NCBI GenBank assembly: GCA_907165135.1
Contig: OU015569.1
Coordinates: 8,804,501-8,868,500, forward strand
DNA length: 64,000 nucleotides
From: Oikopleura dioica
Lineage: Eukaryota; Chordata; Appendicularia; Copelata; Oikopleuridae
Direction of reading: 5' to 3'
Part shown: positions 1-9,890 of the stretch, piece by piece
Position numbering within the stretch: the first letter of the stretch is position 1
How the letters are laid out: every line of letters starts with the position of its first letter
The notes under the pieces: model-generated
Database searches by the model: none
Told to the model about the DNA's origin: nothing
Seen by the model: only the letters and a program-made list of their open reading frames with translations
Position numbers and translations under genes: made by a program

Positions 1-462
1 CATCAGATCGCAGAGATTGACGAATGTTGTCTGCGGAATTTCAGAAATTTGGTTGTCGGCGAGATTGAGCACGAGTAAGCCTTCCGCTTCCTCCAGTCGC
101 TCAGGAACGGCGCGGAGCTTGTTCTTCTGCAGATCGAGCACATTGAGCTCTTTGTGAAATATCTCCGGCGGGAGAGAGGTCTCAAGAATCAAGTTACTCT
201 TCGCAATAAGGCTTTTAAGGTTGGGTAGCTCGGAGAGATCTTCTAAACTCGCTAGCTGGTTGAAGGATATATCAAGTTCCTCAAGATTTTTGCAGGAAAC
301 AATTTCAGCCGGAAGCACTTTCAAGCCCGTTCGCGCCAGCTTCAACCATCTTACATTTTGGAGTTCTTTAAGCTGCTCTGTGTCTCCAAGCTTGGTGGTG
401 TCCCCGATCGGAAATCGAGTCAGGTCGATTCCACGGAGGAAGGACAAAACTCCGGAGGCCAT
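1..462 (-). CDS. FLII: Flightless-1 homologue, N-terminal LRR part (cut by window edge)
   Basis: A single open frame of 154 codons runs from an ATG at 460-462 to base 1 with no stop. It starts MASGVLSFLRGIDLTRFP and continues as leucine-rich repeats such as NLEELDISFNQL, LNVLDLQKNKL and LLVLNLADNQISEIP. The opening (GVLxFxRGxDL) and the RWLKLxRTGL segment are characteristic of Flightless-1, an actin-binding protein in which N-terminal LRRs precede gelsolin-like repeats; the gelsolin part lies off the window. An upstream ATG at 468-470 is followed immediately by a stop, so the start at 462 is preferred. The gene lies 216 bp downstream of JAK on the same strand, wider than a typical tight operon spacing. 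The family call is from recognised motifs, not a search. Confidence 0.85.
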   Translation of the reverse strand, partial: MASGVLSFLRGIDLTRFPIGDTTKLGDTEQLKELQNVRWLKLARTGLKVLPAEIVSCKNLEELDISFNQLASLEDLSELPNLKSLIAKSNLILETSLPPEIFHKELNVLDLQKNKLRAVPERLEEAEGLLVLNLADNQISEIPQTTFVNLCDLM

Positions 463-678
463 TATTGCATACTAGGATTGTAAAGTAACAGTCGATTGTA
501 GCGAGCTTATTCCCTTGGGGAAGGGATTACAGAAAAGGCTTCTTTATGGAGTAAATTGCACAGATATAAATTTTAAGTTAGAGCAACAGTTTTTGAGTTT
601 TGGAAGTAAAGCTAGAAAAAGAGACGGAAAATGGAAACAAAAGGTCCAGTTCGCTGGACAGAGCGAGTCGGAATTGAA

Positions 679-3600
679 TTAAACGGAAGACGATGAATCA
701 TTTATTCTTTTAGTGAATGGGAAAAGTAAGGCCAAGCTTGAGTCGACTCGAGAACTCTTCTTTTGGAGCTTTCCGAGAAGTGTAGTGAACGTCGGTCGAT
801 CCTCATGTTTGAAGGCCCAGCAAGATCTTACGATTTCGAACATGCTCATCGGGCAATTCAGCGGCTTTGGTAGTCGCTAAAATAATGTAAAACACAGTGG
901 CTACTAGAAAAGTTTATAAAATCATGAAACTTACACAGCCCTCTTGAAGTGCATTGAAAAGTTCAACTAGAGTTAGATGGGACTTCTTTTCGGCATTTTT
1001 GTACTCAGGGCGTTGACCGTAGGAGAATATCTCCCAGAGAGTGACGCCAAAACTCCACACATCGGATGTGTAGTGGTACGACTGATCCTTTATGCATTCA
1101 GGCGCGTACCACTGAACAGGAAACTCTTCTGGGTTACCTCTGTAGTACGTTTTTGTCGCTAGAAAAATTACTAACAACAAATCTTGGATAAAAAACTCAC
1201 CGTCGACTCTTCGACTAAGACCGAAATCGCTTATTTTTGCAACAAGTGTGATTTTGTCGGGATCTAATGAACAGGCTTGAGAGGCGACCATTACGTTTCT
1301 CGCAGCCAAGTCTCGGTGTATTTTGCCCTTGGAGTGGATGTACTCCATGCCTTCGCAGATTTGAATTGAGAATGCAAACAGCTGCTCGAAAATTGAGTCG
1401 AAAGGTACTTCCTGAATATTTATATTTAGTTTCCTTGCCTTGCGATTTCTAGATAAAGTTTGGTTGTTTTCAATATCCAGAATTTACATGAGAACATCTC
1501 GTTGAGCCCTTTTAATATAATCTAAAATCTCTAAGAGAAAATGAATGTCACTTATCAGTATCAATGGGCAGCTGCTATCGCGAAAAGTAAGAGTTAAGCG
1601 GAATCAAAAGTTAAGATTCATAACCATTATATGATACATTTTCTAAGACGATTGGAATGCGCTGGAAACACAAATTCGTTCGGGGCTAAATGTCAATAGA
1701 GGTCCTATAATTCATACGGCCATACAACAGAAACGGTACCGAATCGCAGAAAAACTCATTGAGCACGGGTAAGTAAATTGAGAACTAACAAGTTTACATT
1801 TGTATTTAGCGCCGACGTGAATAAAGTGAATAGAAAAGGGAAGTCGCCGCTACAGATTCTCATAGAAAATAACAAATTCAACCCTCCGAATGTTAAACAC
1901 CGCAGAAGCTCTAAACGAGAAGCGTATTTGAAACGGAAAAAAGAATATGCGGAAAAACTAAAAGCGAAGTCTCAAATTGAATCACTCATTGAAGTCAAAG
2001 ACGACGAAGAAAGCCATTGTGTTGGCGCTTGCGGAGATGGAGCTGTAAAGGCGGAGGAAGATGCTACAAATGCGCTTGCTCAGTGCTCTCTACAAACAGA
2101 AAAAGACGTATCCAAGGTAGCGGAAGATGTCGTAGAAGAACCCGTTAAAGAAATGTCGGTTATAAAATTCGCGCGATATCTGATGGAAAAAGGTAATTGA
2201 CGAAAAAACAAATTGATAACTTATTAGGTGCCAATAAAATCAATGGAATTAATGATGGGCCAAATCACCTGAGGTTCCAAGAGTTCTATAAACGCAAAAC
2301 GAAGTTGACACGACACGAATATGACGATTTGCAAGACTTGATTCGATGCGGCAATACTATTTCACTAGAACGAAAACTTAACCAAGCATTCACTGTCCAC
2401 TCCGGTACAGTGATAAAAAATTATGCCTACATGGACAGTATTTTTTATATTGCACAAGCGATTTTTGATGATATTGATATATTTTTTAAGCCCCTTTACT
2501 GCACGTATTACAGCTTTAGCTACATTTTGAGCACTTGGTGGAGATTCAACGATGTCTCTGCTCAGAGGAGTTAGACCCCAAAATCTATAAGAAATAGATC
2601 CCATCAATGCTTGAGCAATATAAAAATACAAGTGACAGTTGTCATAGTTATTTTTCAGTTGGGCCAGATGAGCGCTTCCGCAGAGGAATGCTTCACATGG
2701 CAGTAATTGCGCCTTGCATGGAAATTGTGAAAGTTCTACTTGACCGTGGCGCTGATCCCAATTTGGAAGACGCGAATGGATGCACCCCCCTATCGATGAT
2801 TTTCTTTCCGATTATGTTCCACGAGCGACACAGGTACAAAGACGAATCTCAGATCCCTCGAGAACTTCTAATGTGGAATGATCCAACTGGGCTAGCTGGA
2901 GAAAAAGGAAGAAATGATATGCTTGTTTGCATAGGCCAGCGCTTACTTCAAGGTAAAGGCGAGTTATCTAGTAAGTCACGGTAAAATCTTAGCTGGGGCG
3001 AGATTCGTGCCCGACCACACGCCCGATTTGGATAAGAAGACATTGCAAGAAAAATGGCCAAATTGGTATGTAGAATTGAAGACTAACTTCTTTAACAGAA
3101 ACTTTAGTCCATTAATCATATTTTGGCATCTCTACTCAAAAGGGTCAGGAACTTCTATGATTCCAACAGATCCGATCATTGCTTGCACCAGTCGGAAAAA
3201 AGCATACAAAAAAACGAAGAATGTGAAAAGCAAGCACGGAAGAAGAGTACTCTGTCCGATCAAAGAAATTTGAATGCCAAGATCGAATTACAAGTATTTT
3301 TGAATTTTTAGTCTGCCCTTTTCGTTAAATCATAATAAATCACCTCTTTTCTTCTATGAGAAAGCCAAGAGAATAGCGAGCCATTCTCTATATATTCCAT
3401 GACCAGTCGTCCACTCGGGAGCGAGAGGCCAAGAAGCTTAACGATATTCTTGTGGTCGAACTCGCGCCAAATGTCGAATTCGTTCCGGAAGTCACTCGTG
3501 TTCTGCACAGATCGCATGTTATCTCGCAGGCTGGAAATCGTATATTGTCCGGAGACGGTGAAAATAACGAAAGTACCTTTTTACGGCGACAAGTTCCGAG

Positions 3601-6600
3601 CGATGCGGCACACTATTTGAACTGTTGTCGTGGCTGCAGAGCTCGACGACGCCAAAATGCCCTTGTCCGAGCTGTTTCACTGTTGTCAGTGCCATGTCTT
3701 GGTAAGTCGATACGCTCATGTAATCGTCCATCGCTATTAAGTTGAGTAAGATAGTTTTTGATATCAATCAGGAGACTCTTACCATTAGCACTTGATGGAA
3801 GCTCCAGGCTAAGAGTTTTATCGGTTTCCCTAGCAATGACACGGGCGATAGCAAGCTCACGAAGCAGGTCAGAGAATGATGGCCGCAGAGTAGGTTCTGG
3901 ATTCCAGCATTCTCTGATCATATTATGAAGTTTCGGATTGAGGTCTTCGATCCACGTTGGAAGGTCACGTACACGCTTTGTACAGTAGCGGTCTTTATCA
4001 GGTCTGCTCAAAGGAACACTCATTTTGAAGCTTTTGTAGCACCACTGGCCAATCTCAGCCACCAAAGTTGCGTAGCTCCAGTTGTCGTAGCATAACGGGA
4101 ACTTCTCGACTTGGCTACACTCAAGTTAATATTGAGAACATGCATGATTGAAAGGTACCTAGAAATGTACTCTATGGGAATCCAGGGAGGGGGGAGATCC
4201 ATTTCCCGTGAATACTCTGAATTGTGCTTTGTTGCCATGTGGTGGACGACGCCAGGATCAGAAATTTTGACTTGAGGCTGAGGAGTGTTGATAGGACCAT
4301 CGGTGAAGAGTAAAATATTTGATGCTTTGATTTTGCCATGGAAAAGGCACCGACTTCGGAGATATTGAAGTGCTGTGGCAACTAAATTCCAAGTTCTTAG
4401 GTGCTTTTAGAGGACGTTCTCTACCTTGCCAAAGAACTTCTAGTTTCCAAGCAATCCAATTTCGCTTTGGTGACTCTGTCGACTTATCTTCGGTCTCTCC
4501 TGTGAAGCCTCCGTAACTACTTGAGTTTACTGTCGTAACTTCAGTGCGAACAGTCTGACCAGTATTCAGCTGCTCGTATTTAGTTGACGAGCTGTCTTTC
4601 GATACTCCATCCCAGGCATCGTAGTACCCATTTTCACCGTAAGGGCATTCGTACTCAATGTCTGGTCTAAAATAACATTTTTTGGTGATTCAAGACTTTC
4701 GCTGACCCGAAGTTTTCCTCGTAGTTCGCATCTTGTCTACTTCTGAGTTGCTCATGCTTTCGTCTCAAATAACAATCAATGCTACCACCTGGTGCTCGCT
4801 CAAGGATGATTGCGCCTGTGCTCATAATTCCTTAAAATGTCTTATTTTCTAAGTAGGTTAGTTAAATTAAACCTAGTAGACGCACAATGTGGGGATGTCT
4901 TGAATTATGGATGATGTCGAGTGATTCGTGAAAGGCTTCTTTAACGGACTTGATCGCTACCTCGTCAATATTTCCGAAGATCCGGCTCGCAAGTGTCGAA
5001 TATCGAGAGGCCGGAAGGGACTGTGTTTAGCTCCAAAAAATGGGCTCAGAATTTAAAGTACTGACACTTTCCTGAGAAGATCGTCGTTTTTGATACACTT
5101 AGTCACGACTGAACGTTCTTTTTTGGTTGCTTCGATCTGCATGCGGCCTTGGTAAACGTCCGTAAATCTTCCAGCGCCCATTACAGACTTCGACGTGACT
5201 TTACTCTCCGGATACAGTGCGTGTGAGGGCAACTCTATCCTCTCGGGAACAAGGCTTTTCATCGAACTTTCCCCGGCAGAGAATACTTTCGTTCTTGTTG
5301 GACTGACGACGCAAGGAGTCAGCCTTCTGGACACATTGAATGGTGACCCCTTTCCATTGGTTAGAACATCTTGAAGAGAATCGAACTCCGGTGAGTTGTC
5401 GCCGCTAAACTTGAGTTTTCCTGTCGAAGGATTACGCAGTATCTGGAAATTCAAGTATTGGCCATCTGTGGATAGAATTGTGATGAACCATTCAATGGAC
5501 GGGAAAACAACATGAAACATTGACCGCTTAGCTTGTTCTTGAAAATATTGTAAGGTTATGTTCCCATCCCTGAAGATGTGTTCTGATCAGCGCCACGACG
5601 GAGAAGGCAAAAGCCACGACTGGACAACAGCTCTTTCGCTCGTTGGAAACTCAGAGGCCCAAAAGCGCCCAGCGTTCGTTCTTCAACAAGCATCGGCCAA
5701 GTAACATCAGCGTTCTGGTAAGAGTGAGGATCTCCTGTTAAATTTACCATGCCTTCAATATAGATGTGGCAGTCCGTAGCGATTTCTTCAGAAGAAAAAG
5801 TCACTTGCCACTCGTTAATGTCCATGAAGTTAACGCTTTATGTTTGGAATTTATCTTGAGAAGAGACGTATTTTTTACCTGAGTTGCTTTTTGGAACGGC
5901 GTGAGAAAAGGACATTTTTGAAGGAGCTGGAGAAATGACGAGTCCAATCTTTTCCTTCTCGCTGAAGCAAGATGCCGTTCTCAGGATGGACCCAGACTCG
6001 ACCTTTGTCGCCTCTTCCAAAGGTTACATCGTATATTTCGCCCCAAGTCTCTTCACGCACGTTTGGAAGGAGATTGTAGAGGTATTGATCGCGCAGCTGA
6101 GTGATCGTTAAACTTTTCAAATTCTCTTGCTCGTGCGCTTTCACGGACTTCTTGAAAAGCTTCTTGAGACGAATAGACGTAATGATGGAGTTTACACGGA
6201 CTGTTTTCTTCGAACGTAACTGCGGCGAAAGTAGCATTTCGTGGTTTGTCGGCGGGACGATGCCTTCTTTCTTCAGTCTCACTGTGTCTATTACCGCCAG
6301 TCCCAGTCCCTGAGAGGACTGGTTCTCTGTGTCTTCTAGTTGAATTGCTCCCGACAAGTAATCCCGCCGGATTTGATAGAACGCGTATCGCCACAAGCCA
6401 TCAGAATACAAGCTCTCGCCCCCTTGCCGAGAGGGCCAGTTGATCTTCTTCTCGCTCTTGGAAAATGGAAAAAGGTAGCGGATTCGGAGTCGAAGGGTTG
6501 ACAAATTTTGCTGGTTGAATTTCGAGTCTGGCTATTGGAGGCTCCTTTGATGCGTGAGAAGAAAACGCTGCATCATCAATTGAAAGCCTTTCCTTTATCA

Positions 6601-6823
6601 ATGTCGACAGGTCATTAATTCTGAGTGCTGGACGAAGCCAGTGGCCATTCGCAGATTGAAGACCGAAGATTGTCAAGTCTTTGGGACTGATTTCATAGTC
6701 GGCTATCCCATCGCTCGTATACAGGCAGTGTTTAATTATATCTTCAATAGTTTCGCAGTGTTCGGGGATTGATATTACGCGCAGCTCTTCCTCCACGATT
6801 TCGACTTTAATTCCGAAGCCCAT
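679..6823 (-). CDS. JAK: Janus kinase (FERM, SH2-like, pseudokinase, tyrosine kinase)
   Basis: Cytokine-receptor-associated tyrosine kinase assembled from about 13 exons: 6503-6823, 5879-6456, 5062-5835, 4873-5020, 4707-4830, 4425-4666, 4159-4381, 3783-4114, 3577-3733, 3344-3530, 1201-1411, 935-1158 and 679-876. The first exons give a FERM domain (GLGLAVIDTVRLKKEG), then an SH2-like region (SSRGFCLLRRG). The pseudokinase has GAGRF, HGKIKASN in place of HRD, and DPG instead of DFG, a JAK hallmark. The kinase has GQGHFGVVEL, VAVKS, HRDLAARN, DFGLSRR, tandem tyrosines TKTYYRG in the activation loop, and WYAPE; the C-terminus carries CWAFKHEDRPTF. Most introns are 40-58 nt, but one of 1.9 kb (1412-3343) contains another gene. 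Unresolved: a frame change near 5575-5600 inside the SH2 region. Family call is firm; exact exon ends are hand-derived. Confidence 0.92.
1541..3273 (+). CDS. Ankyrin-repeat protein nested in a JAK intron
   Basis: Six exons on the strand opposite JAK (1541-1586, 648-768 of the 1.6-1.7 kb block i.e. 1648-1768, 1810-2192, 2228-2404, 2659-2952, 2993-3273) join in frame to 433 aa. Ankyrin signatures are visible: HTAIQQKRYRIAEKLIEHGA followed by DVNKVNRKGKSPLQIL, a degenerate YLMEKGANKINGINDG, and MEIVKVLLDRGADPN with DANGCTPLS. Between repeats 1 and 2 there is a charged spacer (KRKKEYAEKLKAK, then an acidic stretch). The ATG follows an ACTCTAAGAG-type acceptor, compatible with trans-splicing. The C-terminus (about the last 90 codons) is basic and has no recognised domain; an extra intron near 3068-3110 is possible. 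Function unknown beyond a protein-interaction role. Confidence 0.75.
2441..2626. mobile_element. MITE-like inverted-repeat element in ankyrin-gene intron
   Basis: The ends are inverted copies of one another for about 20-25 bp with few mismatches: left TTTTTTATATTGCACAAGCG, right end reads (reverse complement) TTTTTATATTGCTCAAGCA. A TA dinucleotide flanks each side (2439-2440 and 2627-2628), the target duplication of Tc1/mariner-type elements. The host intron (2405-2658) is 254 nt while its neighbours are about 35-62 nt, so the element explains the length. It has no convincing coding capacity. Confidence 0.6.
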
Positions 6824-9800
6824 TTTCTTCTTCGTTTTGGTTCTTCTGATTTCTCACAGGTTCTCGTCATCTCTTCATCACTCTCGTCTTAATGAAGGCA
6901 ATTCAAAAGCGGTTCTTGAAGTTTGTACTACGAATGAGTTGATTTCAAGGAGAAAAAAGAATTATTGCACAGTCGGAACTGCTAGGAAGGCACGACTAAA
7001 CAGCTACTAAATATAAGAAATCCGGAAAAAGCAGTCCAACGCTCGGTTTAGAGATGATAGATGAGTTGACTCTCTGAAGGAAAGAGTTAATATACAGTAG
7101 TTATGAGGGCGCCAGGGAAATTGGATCACTGGGCATTTCCATTCGCGTCAGTTCTTACGTTAACTGGTAGCAATGAACCATTTCTGATGATCTACTGAGA
7201 CTTGATCGAGTTTCCAGCTCCGTTAACGGACACGAAGTGAAACAAGACGATAAGCAGGAAAATGACACAGCCGAGAAGGTTGGCAAACATACCGAGCTGC
7301 ATATCCGAAATCATTTTGTGTCAGGTCTGAACAATCTTGCCTTATACGCCTGTCTTGGTGGAAAGAAAATCGTAAGATCAGAACACACAGCAGCTAAGGT
7401 TTTTGATGCGGGAAAAAGTTAGTTCGTCGAAGATTCGCTCGCTGCCTGCAAGTTAAGACAAAGTAGAGTCAACAGATTTTGTTCGTGTAAATTTTATTTA
7501 GGAACAGTGTGAACAGCTAAAGAAAGGTTGAGTAAACACTCAATCATATTGGTGGAAAAGGGGTTTTCCCTTTCATACCGGTAAGCCATACCCTACCGGT
7601 AATGTTCCTTGGCCGATTTCGCGGCCAGTTCTCGGCCACGAAATGGCCCTCACATCCCTCGAAAATTTCCCAGTCTCCTCACTGGGAAATTTTCAGGGCG
7701 TCAGTACCCAGCTCTTCTGAGTACTGTTCTTCAGATTCTGGGACGAGGCATTCTTCGTTGTCGTCCTCAATCCCTAGGAGCGGAAGAGATCTAAACTTTC
7801 AGTTATTTCGTAAAGTCTGACTAAAAAGATCTTACCTCCTCTAGATATTTTCGAACGGCCATTTTATTCTCAGTTTTAACTCGAGAGTCATTTTCTAAAA
7901 TATGAAAATTATTATCCGGTAAAGTTCCGAATTTATAAACAGAAGCTGTCTCGGTAGTTGAAGTTTGACATTTCAGGAAGGCTGCAGCGCTTAGTGAAAA
8001 TACATAAAAAGGGTAAGTCTCAGTTAAAAAGTGAAGAATTTGTCGGAGTACATTGAGTGGTTTGCTGTCAACATCTCACGAGTGGCAGAGCGTGATTTGA
8101 TTGGTTAGTTTGGCAGAGCGTGGGCAATGAGAAATGGTCTCACCAGCATAAGCGGAGGAGTCGTGGGGGAGAAGAGGTCCCCCCTCGCGGAAGACCCATC
8201 TCGCTCTTGGAAGACTTCTCTCCTCCATGATTTCTTATGGCTTCTGTTTGATAGCTCTAGCTAAAACATAGCTTCCGTAGATATTTTCGCTATTCTAACT
8301 AGGTAGGACTCTGATGATCAAATTGATCCGCCCGCTGTATTCCGAAATTCGATGCTTAGGTTTGATCCAAGTGCGATTGATTTTTCGATAGAAATATGAA
8401 ATGATTGATAGAATATATATTTTTAATATCCAAAACTAGAGATTTCTGAATGATTGATGAGCCGACACGACATATTGGCAACTAGCCCTTGAAAAACGGT
8501 CCTTGGCAATTTACGGTTGAAGATTTAGAAGAAGAGTGGAAACTATAAGTATTCTACATGATGATTCCGTCAGAAAAGGCTTGGGAATTTCGAAATTGCA
8601 AAAAAGGCGTGAGATTTAATTCGATATTGATCGCAGCTTCATTGTTCCGCTAGCAGCAAGAGAGCACCTCGTGCTCCGGATCAACTGGATTCACGCGGCG
8701 GGAGTCTCCACCGGTTCCCCATCAGTATTCCCGTTCTCTACTAGAAAATCGACGCCTGGCCTAAATCTACCTCTAAATCGCTCAAGACCTCGCCAGATAG
8801 CAGCATGAAAATAATGCTCGTTTGAAAGTTGAAATTATGATTGAGAAGCTCGAAAATGGAGATCAAAATCTAAATGTTATAAATTATCCCCCTGGCCAGA
8901 AATAGGGCTCAATTGAGTAAGCAAATTTGCGGAGTGTCATGTGATAAGGGTGGCCCCATTTAGAAGGGTCTTTTATCGCAAAGAAAATCAGAAAGCAAAT
9001 TTTTCCTCGAGCACACGGAGATGGCGGCGGCATCAAACAGGCCTCACAAGTACCACCACTTCTTGACCACAGTCACATGACCTCTTTTCCGATAAACCGA
9101 TATTTTTGGCTTTATCCACGATCCCTTTTATAGTGAAAGAAACCTCCGCGAGTAGCACGAAGTACAACCCAAGACCGAATTAAGTCAGATGCTTGTTAAT
9201 CGAATAACGTAAAAGTGACACAAATGCTAATTGACTTGACGTACGGCTCGTATACATAAACTACACAAGCATCTAATGCCATCTTGTATATAAACAATCA
9301 TAGCTACGAAAGTATAGACTACAAATATTGAACAACCAAAGCAGACGCACTTTTTCAACTAAGTTCATCATCTTTTATGATTTACAATTGATTCTTTGGA
9401 AAAAAGAATATTTACTGTGGTTCTAGACTTTATAAAAAGAAAGGAATAGTGACCATTGCCTTGCTGCATGTTATGTTATTCAATAATATAACAATCTTTA
9501 TTTGATGATCAATAATGATATTATTATTTATTGTGGCTTTTGCAAACCTCTTACTTGATCATACTTATGAGAACTCTTACTATTATTTATATTTCTAAAG
9601 AAAACTTAGTTGTTGCTGAATAAGCTAGAATAAGCCAATTCTCCGTGCTCAGCAGGAGCTCCTGTGCTGACTTGATTTTTGGGAGCCGAGCGGCGCCACC
9701 ACGTGACTTGCCGTCGATCGCCTCGTCCTTCACTCTTTTTTGGCGGAGGACTGCTCGACTGGTGCCAAGATTGCATTTCGTTCACCATCCGCAGCAATAA

Positions 9801-9890
9801 CATTCTACAAATTTCAAAGTTTGATAGTTTTTTACTAAAACCTTCGGTGAGAGAACAAGCACTTAGAAGAGAAAGATTAACGAAGTAATA
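6824..9890. other. Gene-poor interval between JAK and cadherin starts
   Basis: This is the shared upstream side of JAK (-) and the cadherin gene (+). No ORF here shows codon bias, a domain or consistent splice signals. It contains the hairpin cluster at 7577-7694, a possible decayed two-exon acidic ORF on the minus strand (7640-7890), two copies of TGGCAGAGCGTG near 8083 and 8112, and AT-rich DNA towards 9.5 kb. It presumably holds promoters for the two genes; no specific element can be named. Confidence 0.5.
7577..7694. repeat. Cluster of adjacent hairpins
   Basis: Three inverted repeats lie side by side. ACCGGT occurs twice in 7578-7600. A GGCCGATTTCG arm faces a CGAAATGGCC arm around an inner GGCC pair (about 7612-7647). 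The strongest is 7661-7674 GAAAATTTCCCAGT, a 6-nt loop, then the exact complement ACTGGGAAATTTTC at 7681-7694. Nothing shows whether this acts as RNA or DNA structure, or is a mobile-element end. Confidence 0.6.

Noticed and set aside
3-185. Minus ORF of 60 codons overlapping FLII
   Set aside because: Different frame from the clear leucine-rich repeat frame; a shadow.
463-678. JAK and FLII as a trans-spliced operon
   Set aside because: Same strand, but the gap is 216 bp, larger than the tight spacing typical of appendicularian operons; not supported enough to call.
2365-2631. Minus ORF of 88 codons across the ankyrin-gene intron
   Set aside because: It covers the inverted-repeat element; coding character comes from neither strand.
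9606-9803. 65-codon minus ORF upstream of cadherin
   Set aside because: Arises from a short palindromic GC-rich patch (CAGGAGCTCCTG); no coding evidence.
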